NCBI GenBank assembly: GCA_905373325.1
Contig: CAJPTB010000013.1
Coordinates: 1-13,493, forward strand
Source: an uncultured Ancrocorticia sp.
GTDB taxonomy: Bacteria; Actinomycetota; Actinomycetes; Actinomycetales; Actinomycetaceae
Length of the DNA stretch: 13,493 nucleotides
Direction: 5' to 3'
Shown here: positions 5,769-12,825 of the stretch, piece by piece
How the letters are laid out: the number at the start of each line of letters is the position of its first letter
How positions within the stretch are numbered: position 1 is the stretch's first letter
Made by a program: the position numbers and the translations under genes
Notes under the pieces: generated by a model
Database searches by the model: none
Seen by the model: only the letters and a program-made list of their open reading frames with translations
Told to the model about the DNA's origin: nothing

Positions 5769-7580
5769 ATGAGTACCGCTTCCGAGATCGTCGCCGCCGT
5801 CGGCGGCCCCGAAAATATCTCCAGCCTCACCCATTGCGCCACTCGCCTGCGTTTCCAGCTGGTCGACGCTTCGAAAGTCGACGGCGACGTGATCGATGCG
5901 ATCGACGGCGTCATGGGCTCCGTCCCCCAATCCGGGGAACGTTATCAGATCATCATCGGCGGCGCCGTGCAGACGGTGTACAACGCCATCAACGCCCTGC
6001 CGGAGATGCAGGGCAGTCGCCAGCCGACCGACGCCGAAATCAAGGCCGCCGCCCGATCCGGCGGCCCCCGGGGCAAGTCCGCGTGGCTCGACACGTTTTT
6101 CGAGTTCCTGTCGGATTCGTTCCGCCCCGTGCTCGGCGCGCTGCTCGGCGCTTCGCTCATCATCACCTTCATGTCGATCATGGCGACGCTCAAGGTCGTC
6201 GGGAATTGGTCCGACCCGGAGGTGACCCTTTCGCCCTCGTGGACGTTCGTCAACCTCATGTGGCAGTCGGTGTTCACCTTCCTGCCTCTGATGGTGGCGT
6301 ACAACGCCTCGAAGAAGGCGGGCGCCGATCCGTGGGTCGGCTTCGCAATCATGGCCTTCGTCATGCTTCCGGGCTTCACGGCGCTGGGCAAACATCCGAC
6401 GGAGACCATCGAGCTCGAGGGAGGAAACAAGATTCCGATCGTGGAGGTCTTCGGCCTGCCGCTGACCGTTCCGGGCTACGGCTCGCAGGTGTTCCCGCCG
6501 CTGTTCATGGCCGTGGTCCTGGGGCTTTTGTACAAGCTGCTCAAGAGGATCATTCCCGAGAACGTGCAGCTCGTGTTCGTGCCTTTCTTGGCCTTCGTCG
6601 TCATGATCCCGCTGACGGCCTTCCTCATTGGGCCCGCCGGAATCTACGTCGGCGGCTGGATCGGAAACTCGCTCGGCACGATCAATGACTTCTCGCCGTT
6701 CATTTTCGCGATCATCGTGCCTCTCGCCTACCCGTTCATGGTGCCGGTCGGCCTGCACTGGCCGATCAACGCGATCATGCTCGCCAACATAGCCTCGCAG
6801 GGCCACGATTACATCCAAGGCCCGATGGGCGCATGGAACTTCGCCTGCTTCGGCGCGACGGCGGGGGTTCTGTTCCTCGCTTTCCGCGACCGGGACAAGC
6901 AAATGCGCCAGACGGCGACCGGCGCTTTGGCCGCCGGCCTCCTCGGAGGCATCTCCGAGCCGTCCCTCTACGGCATCCATCTGCGGTTCAAGAAGATCTA
7001 CTCGCGAATGCTGCCCGGCTGCCTTGTGGGCGGGTTGATCATCGGCATCGGCGGCGGCGTGAACATCAAGGCATTCGTCTTCACTTCACTGTTGACGATC
7101 CCCACCTTCGACAATATCCCGCTTTACGCGATCGCCGTGCTCGCGGCCTTCACCACCTCCATGCTGCTGGTCATCTTCCTCGACTACCGCACGCCCGAGG
7201 ACAAGGCCGCCGCGCGCGCTAAGACTTCTGCCGATGCAGACGCGACGTCGGCGGAGGCCTCCGCCGACACGGCCGCCGCACCCGCCGGAGCTGCAGCGGC
7301 CGGAGCCTCGCCCGCCGGGGGCACGATCGAGCAAAGCCGCGTCGAGGCCCTTTTCGCGGGTCTCGGCGGCCGCGACAACGTGACGGCGCTGGAGGACGTC
7401 GCTTCGACGCGTCTGCGCGTCGAAGTCCGCGATTCTTCGCTGGTCGATCTCGACGCTCTCAACTCCGCCGGCGTTGCGGGCGCCGCCGAGGTCGTCCCGG
7501 GGGTCTGGCATGTGATCCTCGGGCAAGAAGCGTCCGCTTTCGCAAAGGCCTCAAGCCTCGCGGAGGCATCCGCCAAGTAG
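5769..7580 (+). CDS. PTS sugar permease EIIB-EIIC with an extra cysteine-less C-terminal EIIB-like domain
   Basis: At 603 residues this starts with EIIB (1-80), which has phospho-cysteine C23 in SLTHCATRLRF. EIIC (about 105-475) follows, with around ten membrane segments and the sugar-site loop GGISEPSLYGIHLRFK (393-408), as in the glucose/beta-glucoside/sucrose/trehalose superfamily. After an Ala-rich linker (476-518) there is a second EIIB-like domain (519-590), where EDVASTRLRVEV aligns with THCATRLRF. The cysteine is replaced by Ala545, so it cannot carry phosphate. The protein imports a sugar while phosphorylating it, using the EIIA of the upstream fusion. The substrate cannot be read from sequence; N-acetylglucosamine, glucose or a glucoside are all possible. 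The SD AGGAGGT (5758-5764) overlaps the upstream stop, showing a tight operon. The hairpin at 7608 ends it. Confidence 0.93.
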   Translation: MSTASEIVAAVGGPENISSLTHCATRLRFQLVDASKVDGDVIDAIDGVMGSVPQSGERYQIIIGGAVQTVYNAINALPEMQGSRQPTDAEIKAAARSGGPRGKSAWLDTFFEFLSDSFRPVLGALLGASLIITFMSIMATLKVVGNWSDPEVTLSPSWTFVNLMWQSVFTFLPLMVAYNASKKAGADPWVGFAIMAFVMLPGFTALGKHPTETIELEGGNKIPIVEVFGLPLTVPGYGSQVFPPLFMAVVLGLLYKLLKRIIPENVQLVFVPFLAFVVMIPLTAFLIGPAGIYVGGWIGNSLGTINDFSPFIFAIIVPLAYPFMVPVGLHWPINAIMLANIASQGHDYIQGPMGAWNFACFGATAGVLFLAFRDRDKQMRQTATGALAAGLLGGISEPSLYGIHLRFKKIYSRMLPGCLVGGLIIGIGGGVNIKAFVFTSLLTIPTFDNIPLYAIAVLAAFTTSMLLVIFLDYRTPEDKAAARAKTSADADATSAEASADTAAAPAGAAAAGASPAGGTIEQSRVEALFAGLGGRDNVTALEDVASTRLRVEVRDSSLVDLDALNSAGVAGAAEVVPGVWHVILGQEASAFAKASSLAEASAK

Positions 7581-7607
7581 CTCCACGGCCCACTGCCAAC
7601 AACACTC

Positions 7608-7647
7608 CGGTTTGCCGCACAGTTCGCGCTGTGCGGCAAACCGTTTT
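7608..7647 (+). terminator. Rho-independent terminator of the PTS operon
   Basis: CGGTTTGCCGCACAG (7608-7622) and CTGTGCGGCAAACCG (7629-7643) form a perfect 15-bp stem with a 6-base loop (TTCGCG), followed directly by TTTT. It lies 28 bp after the permease stop. Confidence 0.9.
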
Positions 7648-7691
7648 CAGAGGCGCCCAAAGCAGAGGATTCGGCACTGACGCGTCCGAGC

Positions 7692-7775
7692 GTTTAAGAA
7701 CAGACGGACTTTTCTCTCCCCCCCCAGAAGGTTCAAGAACAGACCGCCCCTCGCCAAAAGCTTGAGAAAAACCGA
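7692..7775. repeat. Short direct repeats, consensus GTTYAAGAACAGACSG
   Basis: GTTTAAGAACAGACGG (7692-7707) and GTTCAAGAACAGACCG (7731-7746) differ at two bases and start 39 bp apart. A degenerate third copy, GCTTGAGAAAAACCG, starts at 7760. They lie on the same strand upstream of the PadR promoter and could be activator or repressor sites, or a decayed small duplication. Confidence 0.5.
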
Positions 7776-7789
7776 TTCCGAAAGCGCAT

Positions 7790-7829
7790 TTGCGATACTA
7801 CGTCTGACGTACTACGCTTATGGGAGTAC
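7790..7829 (+). promoter_or_regulatory. PadR operon promoter with embedded operator-like dyads
   Basis: TTGCGA (7790-7795), a 17-bp spacer and TACGCT (7813-7818) form a plausible promoter. Inside the spacer lies TACGT-CTG-ACGTA (7799-7811). Overlapping its right side is GTACT-N11-AGTAC (7809-7829). PadR regulators usually repress their own operons through dyads in the promoter, so this is the natural autorepression site. TACTACG also occurs twice as a direct repeat here (7796-7802 and 7810-7816). Confidence 0.55.
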
Positions 7830-7925
7830 ATTCGGTCGCGTCCCAAAGCCTGCGGCTTCGGGTTCAATCACGCCGCAATGTCAATCCCAAATAGACCGCG
7901 CGAAATCTCGGACGAAAGGAATCCC

Positions 7926-8255
7926 ATGATCGGCGGCGACGCGATCCGCGGATACATCGACCTCATGGTCCTTTCGATTCTGCGGGAACACGCCTCATAC
8001 CCGTACGAGCTCGTCAAAACCATCACCGAGATCTCAGGCGGCGCCTACACCATCAAACAGACCACGCTTTACAGCGCGGTCAAGCGCCTCGAAGCCACGG
8101 GTCTCGTCGCCTCGTTTCCCGATGTTTCCGAGTCGGGAAAACCGCGAACCTACTACCGAATGACCGACGAAGGGCGAATATCCCTGCGCTCCAAAATCGC
8201 CGAATGGAAGGCCACGCGAGCCGTCGTCGATCGATTTGTGAAAGGAAGTCACTAA
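7926..8255 (+). CDS. PadR-family transcriptional regulator
   Basis: At 109 residues from the ATG at 7926, MIGGDAIRGYIDLMVLSILRE is the standard N-terminus of small (PadR-s1) members. The winged helix follows: YPYELVKTI, recognition helix YTIKQTTLYSAVKRLEATGL, and wing SGKPRTYYRMTDEGR. The C-terminal helix for dimerisation is short. The chosen ATG has GAAAGGA at 7914-7920. The alternative at 7878 has no SD. PadR proteins repress nearby membrane or transporter genes and respond to small hydrophobic ligands or cell-envelope stress. The partner here is the HAAS-domain gene directly downstream, whose ATG shares the last A of this gene's TAA. Autoregulation through the dyads at 7799-7829 is likely. 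Confidence 0.93.
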   Translation: MIGGDAIRGYIDLMVLSILREHASYPYELVKTITEISGGAYTIKQTTLYSAVKRLEATGLVASFPDVSESGKPRTYYRMTDEGRISLRSKIAEWKATRAVVDRFVKGSH

Positions 8256-9034
8256 TGGACGTCATCTACGCCTATCTCGACACCATGTTCTCCCCCTATG
8301 CCTCCAGCCCCCGCCTCGACGCGGCAAAAGAAGAACTGCGAGGGATGATGGAGGACGCCTACTCCGCCAGAGTCGCGCAAGGCAATTCGCACAACGAGGC
8401 GGTCGGGGCGGTCATCACCGCGTTCGGCAACCTCGACGAACTCGCCGAAGTGCTCGGCATTTCAACCGAACTCAATCGCGTGAACAGCGCACACGACGAC
8501 GGCGCCCGCAACGCGACATCCCCCGGCTCAGCGGCGCCCGATTCCGACGACGCCGCAGCGCGGGGCGCGAACCCCGGGAGCGCCCACGCCCCGCGCACAG
8601 CCCCCTCGGACGCGCGCCCCGGCGCCTTCGCCGCAAACGGACGGGCAGCAAGCCGCACCCCGTCCCCCAAAGCCCCGAAGGCAGACTCGACGACAGGCTC
8701 CGCAGCCTCCGATTTCACAGCGACCCGCTTCATCGACCCCGACACGCAGGCGCGCCAACCGGGCAGACCCTCCGACAACAGGGGCCAGTGGCGGAACTGC
8801 GGACGGAAAGACGGAAACTGGGACGAGGAGTCGGGCACCCGAGTCGACGTCTTGGCGGCCATCTTCTGGCCTGTCATCACAGCCGTCTACCTTTTGTGGA
8901 GTTTCATCTGGCACGCTTGGGGCGTTTCGTGGATTATTTGGCCCGTCTCCGGACTTCTCTTCGGCCCCGCAGTGATCATCGCCTCGGCTTGGTCGAATCG
9001 CCGAGACAAGCGCAGGAACAGCCCAACTCCCTAA
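8255..9034 (+). CDS. HAAS / permease-prefix-domain membrane protein, PadR partner
   Basis: This 259-residue protein has an N-terminal helical domain (1-70) including EELRGMMEDAYSARVAQGNSHNEAVGAVITAFGNLDELAEVLG, the pattern of the HAAS/DUF1700 or permease-prefix domain 1 family regularly encoded next to PadR genes. A disordered Ala/Pro/Ser/Asp-rich linker (about 78-195) leads to two membrane helices (about 198-221 and 223-246), rich in Trp, and a basic tail NRRDKRRN that should stay in the cytosol. The start at 8255 overlaps the PadR stop (TAATG), with GAAAGGAAG just upstream, so translation is coupled. An upstream in-frame ATG at 8204 lies inside the PadR gene and is rejected. HAAS proteins are thought to signal with PadR repressors, but the exact role is unknown. 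Confidence 0.85.
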   Translation: MDVIYAYLDTMFSPYASSPRLDAAKEELRGMMEDAYSARVAQGNSHNEAVGAVITAFGNLDELAEVLGISTELNRVNSAHDDGARNATSPGSAAPDSDDAAARGANPGSAHAPRTAPSDARPGAFAANGRAASRTPSPKAPKADSTTGSAASDFTATRFIDPDTQARQPGRPSDNRGQWRNCGRKDGNWDEESGTRVDVLAAIFWPVITAVYLLWSFIWHAWGVSWIIWPVSGLLFGPAVIIASAWSNRRDKRRNSPTP

Positions 9035-9056
9035 ACTCCCGCGGAACAATCGCAAA

Positions 9057-9089
9057 TGGACCACAGTCCACTTTACGTTTTTCTAAAAT
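9057..9089 (+). promoter_or_regulatory. Small hairpin and AT-rich -10-like box before the glycosidase gene
   Basis: TGGAC-CACA-GTCCA (9057-9070) is a 5-bp hairpin followed by T-rich sequence and may weakly end the PadR operon. TAAAAT (9084-9089) is a good -10-like box about 65 bp before the glycosidase ATG, but I see no convincing -35. Both calls are tentative. Confidence 0.3.
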
Positions 9090-9154
9090 TTTACTCCAGT
9101 AGACTTCCAGAAAAGCCTCAGTAAACCTCCTGTCCAAGCTTTCACACTTGAAGC

Positions 9155-10480
9155 ATGGACGAGAAGACAACGCCTTTTATCAGCAATGCCGCCAAGAACG
9201 GACAGGAGCGCAAAAAGGCGGCCTCCACACCGCCACCCGTTGCGAGCGGGAGCAAACACCTTGCAAACGCCCGGGAGCAGCTTGCCGACAACCAGCCCGT
9301 CGGCAGCCAGCTGACCGCCGAACGCGTGCAGCCCGTCGGCAGTCGGCTGCCGGTCGAACGCGGGCTGCCCGCAAACGGCCGGCCCACAGGCGACGAACCC
9401 GCAGACGAATCCGCTGAGGGCCAGTCGGCAGGCGACCTTTCGGCAGGCGACCTCCCCGCCGAGACTCTTTCGCGCCGGAAACGGCGGAAAGCCGCCAAGG
9501 CGGCCAAGCGCGCGGCCAACCCCCGCAAGTACAAGCGGCGGCGGCGCATCGTCGCGGCAAGTTCGCTCTCCGTCGCGCTCGCCGTCGGAACGGGAACCGC
9601 TTGGGCGCTCAACCGTTACGTCATCGACCATGTCGAAATCTCCAACGTCAAGGAGTACGAGGCCAAGCAGCAGGCGTCCGCGTCGAACGCCGCGAAGGAC
9701 TATTCCAGCAGCAACGTCAAAACGACGGTGACGGACAGCTCGTACACGGGAGCGAACGGCACGGTCAAGGTCGAACAGATCGCCATCGGCTCCGGGGACG
9801 ACACTGTCACCTACTACGTCGCCACCGTGAAGCTCACGGACGCGACCGCCCTGAAGTCCGCCTTCGCCAACAACCAGTTCGGCCGCAACATCACCCAGAA
9901 AACCTCGACCATCGCCTCGAACAACAACGCGATTTTCGCGATCAACGGCGACTACTACGGCTTCAGAAGCAGCGGAATCGTCATCCGCAACGGGGTCGTC
10001 TACCGCGACGACGGCGCCCGCGCCGGCCTCGCCTTCTACCGCGACGGATCCGTGAAAATCTACGACGAAACCAGCACAAACGGCCAGAAACTCGTCAAGC
10101 AAGGCGTGTGGAACACCCTGTCCTTCGGCCCGTCCCTCGTCAAGAACGGCAAGATCGTGGACGGGATCGACGACGTCGAGATCGACACGAACTTCGGCAA
10201 CCACTCGATCCAGGGCAACCAGCCTCGCACCCTGGTCGGCGCGAAGAAGGACGGCACGCTTGTCTTCGTCGTCGTCGATGGAAGGGACGCCGGATACGCG
10301 CGCGGCGTCACGATGACGGAAGCCGCCAAGATCATGCTCGAGCAGGGCTGCGTCACCGCCTACAACCTCGACGGCGGCGGCTCCTCGACCATGTACTTCA
10401 ACGGCGAGGTCATCAACGAGCCCTCCAACGGCGGCGAGCGCGGAACGTCGGACATCCTCTATGTGGAGAAGCTGTCATGA
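9155..10480 (+). CDS. Membrane-anchored phosphodiester glycosidase family protein (NAGPA-like)
   Basis: This 441-residue protein has a long disordered cytosolic lead (1-105) with a 12-residue repeat (QPVGSQLTAERV / QPVGSRLPVERG), a strongly basic stretch (107-131), one membrane anchor (about 132-152, RIVAASSLSVALAVGTGTAWAL) and an exported catalytic domain (about 200-440). Its motifs are those of the phosphodiester alpha-GlcNAcase (NAGPA) family: FAINGDYYGF (261-270), SSGIVIRNGVVY (272-283), QPRTLVGAKKDGTLVFVVVDGR (356-377) and YNLDGGGSSTMYFNGEVINEP (403-423). Members cleave sugar-1-phosphodiester bonds; bacterial ones act on surface polymers or exopolysaccharides. The substrate here is unknown. 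Its stop overlaps the start of the GT2/GtrA gene (ATGA), so the two are made together. The SD is weak (GAAG). The very long N-terminal tail is unusual for the family. Confidence 0.9.
   Translation: MDEKTTPFISNAAKNGQERKKAASTPPPVASGSKHLANAREQLADNQPVGSQLTAERVQPVGSRLPVERGLPANGRPTGDEPADESAEGQSAGDLSAGDLPAETLSRRKRRKAAKAAKRAANPRKYKRRRRIVAASSLSVALAVGTGTAWALNRYVIDHVEISNVKEYEAKQQASASNAAKDYSSSNVKTTVTDSSYTGANGTVKVEQIAIGSGDDTVTYYVATVKLTDATALKSAFANNQFGRNITQKTSTIASNNNAIFAINGDYYGFRSSGIVIRNGVVYRDDGARAGLAFYRDGSVKIYDETSTNGQKLVKQGVWNTLSFGPSLVKNGKIVDGIDDVEIDTNFGNHSIQGNQPRTLVGAKKDGTLVFVVVDGRDAGYARGVTMTEAAKIMLEQGCVTAYNLDGGGSSTMYFNGEVINEPSNGGERGTSDILYVEKLS
9293..9362 (+). repeat. 36-bp tandem repeat, two copies, in the glycosidase N-terminal tail
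   Basis: Copies begin at 9293 and 9329 and match at 29 of 34 bases. They encode two 12-residue units, QPVGSQLTAERV and QPVGSRLPVERG. A second small duplication (SAGDLSAGDLP) lies at about 9421-9456. Both sit in the predicted disordered tail, so copy number may vary between strains. Confidence 0.75.
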
Positions 10481-11559
10481 TCGTCGTCATTCCGGCGCTC
10501 GAACCCGATCGCAGGCTTCCCGACCTCGTCTGCGACATCCGCAGGGAGCTCCCGGACGCGCAAGTCCTCGTGGTCGACGACGGATCCGGCCCCGCCTACT
10601 CCCCCATCTTCCAGGAGGCGCGGGACAACGGCGCGCGAGTCATCGGATACTCCAGAAACCGCGGGAAGGGCTACGCGCTGCGAACCGCCTTCCGGTGGTG
10701 CCTCGAAAACGCGCCCGGCCAGGAGGTCGTCTGCGCCGATTCGGACGGCCAGCACAGACCCGCCGACATCGCGGCGGTCGCCCGGCAGGCGCGCAGCGAT
10801 CCGCAGGCGTTGGTGCTGGGAGTGCGGGCCTTCGCGGGCGACGTGCCGGCCAGGTCTCGTTTCGGCAACGCGATGAGCGCGCAGTTCTTCAGACTGGCGT
10901 CGGGAGTGAAGGTCGCCGACACCCAGACGGGGCTCCGCGGATACGGCCCCGACCAGCTCAAAGGCCTGCTCGACGTTCCCGGGGACCGTTTCGAGTGGGA
11001 GCTCAACGCCCTGCTGGCGGCTGCAGACGCCAAGCGGCGAATCGTGCAGACGCCGATCGAAACCGTGTACATCGACGCGAACTCGGGTTCGCATTTCCGC
11101 CCGCTTCGGGATTCGTGGCGTGTGTTCCGCCCCCTGCTCGCCTTTGCGGGCGCGGGAGTGTTCTGCTGGGCCCTCGAGCTCGCCCTCTTCCTGGCCTTGG
11201 CGGGCCATTTCAACCTTCTGGCCGCCGTCGTCGGCTCGCGGCTGACGTCCGGCGTCGTCAACTTCGCCCTCAACAAGCTGGGGGTGTTCCGCGACCATTC
11301 GACCGACAGGACGTGGAGTCAGATCAGGCAGTACACCCTGCTAGCGCTCGCGCTCATGGCCGTGACGTACGCCGGCGTCGAGGCGCTCGGCCTGTTGCAC
11401 GTGCCGCTGTGGCTGGCGAAGATCGCCACGGACGTCCTTGGATTCGCCGTGAGCTTCGCGGTGCAGCGCCGCTTCATCTTTCGCGCGCGCCCGCACGGGC
11501 GGGCGTTGAAGGAAGGCTCGGGGAGGGCCCGTCAGAGCACCGCGACGGCGGCGTCGTAA
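10477..11559 (+). CDS. Bifunctional GT2 glycosyltransferase / GtrA-family flippase
   Basis: This 360-residue protein has an N-terminal GT-A domain (1-215) of the dolichol-phosphate-sugar-synthase/GtrB type. It shows IVVIPALEPD at the start, nucleotide-site VVDDGSG (32-38), NRGKGYALRTAF (61-72), the metal-site ADSDGQH (87-93), and DTQTGLRGY (148-156) with DRFEWELNALLAA (170-182). The C-terminal GtrA domain (about 216-335) has four membrane helices, with SGVVNFALNKLGVF (258-271) and DVLGFAVSFAVQRRFIF (319-335) as its usual signature. The first half would charge a lipid-phosphate carrier with a sugar; the second would flip it outward. It starts inside the stop of the glycosidase gene (ATGA overlap), so it works with that enzyme. 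An earlier in-frame ATG at 9601 lies in the glycosidase gene and is rejected. Its last 28 bp overlap the 3' end of tpx. Confidence 0.92.
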   Translation: MIVVIPALEPDRRLPDLVCDIRRELPDAQVLVVDDGSGPAYSPIFQEARDNGARVIGYSRNRGKGYALRTAFRWCLENAPGQEVVCADSDGQHRPADIAAVARQARSDPQALVLGVRAFAGDVPARSRFGNAMSAQFFRLASGVKVADTQTGLRGYGPDQLKGLLDVPGDRFEWELNALLAAADAKRRIVQTPIETVYIDANSGSHFRPLRDSWRVFRPLLAFAGAGVFCWALELALFLALAGHFNLLAAVVGSRLTSGVVNFALNKLGVFRDHSTDRTWSQIRQYTLLALALMAVTYAGVEALGLLHVPLWLAKIATDVLGFAVSFAVQRRFIFRARPHGRALKEGSGRARQSTATAAS

Positions 11560-12026
11560 TTGGGTTCGTCGGCGATGTCGGCAACGAGTTCCCGGTGGAG
11601 GACGGTTCCCTCGGCATCGAGGACGACGACGGCGCGGGCGAGAAGCCCGGCCAGCGGAGTGTCGAGGAGGGTGACCCCGTAGTCCTTGCCGAAGCTCGAG
11701 CGGAACGACGAGCCGACGAGGACGTCGTCAATGCCCTCGGCCGCGCAGAAACGGCCGGCGGCAAACGGAAGGTCAGCCGAGACGCAGACCACCGCGGTGT
11801 TGTCCAAAGACGCCGCCCGCTTGTTGAACTCGCGGACCGACGCGGCGCACACGCCGGTGTCGATGCTCGGGAAGATGTTGAGGACGACCCGCTTGCCCGC
11901 GAGGGACTCGCTCGTCAGGTCGGAAAGGTCGGCTGCCGTCAGGGCAAAGGCAGGCGCGGCAGAGCCGACTGCCGGCAGTTCGCCGACGGTGTTGGCGGGT
12001 TCTCCATGGAAACGAATAGTAGACAT
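11532..12026 (-). CDS. tpx: Thiol peroxidase, atypical 2-Cys peroxiredoxin
   Basis: At 164 residues this is the usual Tpx length. MSTIRFHGEPANTVGELPAVG opens as family members do. The peroxidatic Cys60 is in SIDTGVCAASVREFN, with the conserved T57, and the resolving Cys94 is in GRFCAAEGI, matching C61/C95 of E. coli Tpx. R110 lies in the later SSFRSSFGKDYGV segment. It reduces hydrogen peroxide and alkyl hydroperoxides with electrons from thioredoxin, in the cytosol. The start at 12026 is set by homology. The frame is open further upstream to 12389, but that part overlaps the Holin-X gene and is Arg/Ala/Ser-rich. There is no Shine-Dalgarno. It converges with the GT2/GtrA gene and overlaps its tail. 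Confidence 0.95.
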   Translation of the reverse strand: MSTIRFHGEPANTVGELPAVGSAAPAFALTAADLSDLTSESLAGKRVVLNIFPSIDTGVCAASVREFNKRAASLDNTAVVCVSADLPFAAGRFCAAEGIDDVLVGSSFRSSFGKDYGVTLLDTPLAGLLARAVVVLDAEGTVLHRELVADIADEPNYDAAVAVL

Positions 12027-12032
12027 AAGCCA

Positions 12033-12062
12033 ATTTTCGACGCATCGAGCGCAATCGCGCAA
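12033..12062 (-). promoter_or_regulatory. Candidate leaderless promoter of tpx
   Basis: On the minus strand, TTGCGC (12062-12057), an 18-bp spacer and GAAAAT (12038-12033) lie six bases before the ATG, the same spacing seen at the Fic gene. There is no Shine-Dalgarno. The -10 match is only moderate. Confidence 0.35.
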
Positions 12063-12192
12063 GACGCAAAAGTATCGCTGATAACGAACCGAGGGCCGCG
12101 GGCGGGGAGGAAAACGGTGCGTGGGCTTCGCCTTTTCCGCCCTCGTGGGTGAGAATAGTTGTGCATTGTCGACCGCCGCGATACGAAGGGGA

Positions 12193-12825
12193 ATGAGGGT
12201 GGACAATTCTAATGCGCAAGAAGAGGCGCTGCGAGCTCGCGCGCAAGCAGAGTATGCGAAGCTTCGGGAGCAGATGCGCCGCCAGGACGGGGAGTCCCTG
12301 AAGGGGGCCTCGAAGGCCGCACGCACGGCCGCTCCAGCCGCTTCGGGAGCAGCCCCGGCGGATTCGCGCCCTTCCGGCGTCGGCGGCACCCCCGACGGCC
12401 CAGCAGCTCAGCCCGACGCCGCGGCCGCGCAGCCTTCGGGCGCGGGCAAGCCCACCATCGGCTCCCTCGTCGCAGACCTGTCCTCGCAGGCATCAACCCT
12501 CGTGCGCGGAGAGCTGGAGTACGCTCAGGCGAACCTCAAGGCCAAGGTCAAGAACCTGGGGATGGGCGGAGTCCATCTGGGCATCGCCGCATTCATAGGC
12601 CTGTATGCGACGGGGATGCTTCTCGTGACTTTCGCCCTCGTCCTGGCAATATGGCTTCCCGTGTGGGCGGGCTTCCTCATCGTGACGGCCGCGCTGCTGC
12701 TGTTCGCGGGAATCTTCGCGCTTCTCGGAGCGAAGAAGCTAAAGGCGTCGCAGGCCTACAAGGTGTCCCCCGGCGACGGATTCGGCAAAGACGTCGCCGC
12801 CTTCAAGAACGGATTGAAAAAGTGA
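12193..12825 (+). CDS. Actinobacterial Holin-X / phage-holin-like membrane protein (PF07332 type)
   Basis: This 210-residue protein has an N-terminal charged helix (1-45), a Pro/Ala-rich linker (46-85), an amphipathic helix (TIGSLVADLSSQASTLVRGELEYAQANLKAKVKN region, 88-121) and two membrane helices (about 127-153 and 157-180), then a basic tail. SLVADLSSQASTLVRGELEYA is the signature lead of the Holin-X family. Despite the name these are chromosomal envelope proteins of unknown function in actinobacteria, not lysis holins. AAGGGG (12186-12191) gives better spacing to a GTG at 12199 (protein starting MDNSNAQ) than to the ATG at 12193, so the real start may be two codons later. The gene is coupled by a 4-bp overlap to the DUF3618 gene. 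Confidence 0.88.
   Translation: MRVDNSNAQEEALRARAQAEYAKLREQMRRQDGESLKGASKAARTAAPAASGAAPADSRPSGVGGTPDGPAAQPDAAAAQPSGAGKPTIGSLVADLSSQASTLVRGELEYAQANLKAKVKNLGMGGVHLGIAAFIGLYATGMLLVTFALVLAIWLPVWAGFLIVTAALLLFAGIFALLGAKKLKASQAYKVSPGDGFGKDVAAFKNGLKK

Larger units (their letters stand above)
7648..7925. other. Spacer between PTS operon and PadR gene
   Basis: No gene is seen. It holds the repeats at 7692-7775, a run of eight C (7718-7725), and the PadR promoter/operator at 7790-7829. An in-frame ATG at 7878 could extend the PadR protein by 16 residues, but it has no Shine-Dalgarno and the extension is unlike the family. Confidence 0.6.

Noticed and set aside
5655..6980. 441-codon minus-strand open frame opposite the PTS permease
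   Set aside because: Arg/His/Glu-rich antisense shadow of a clear membrane permease gene.
10461..12152. 563-codon open frame across the GT2/GtrA and tpx genes
   Set aside because: It is in the wrong frame for the GT2/GtrA gene, which has clear motifs, and antisense to tpx; it is GC-driven.
12193..12825. Prophage lysis holin
   Set aside because: The family name is historical. No endolysin or phage genes are nearby, and pairing with DUF3618 is the normal chromosomal context.
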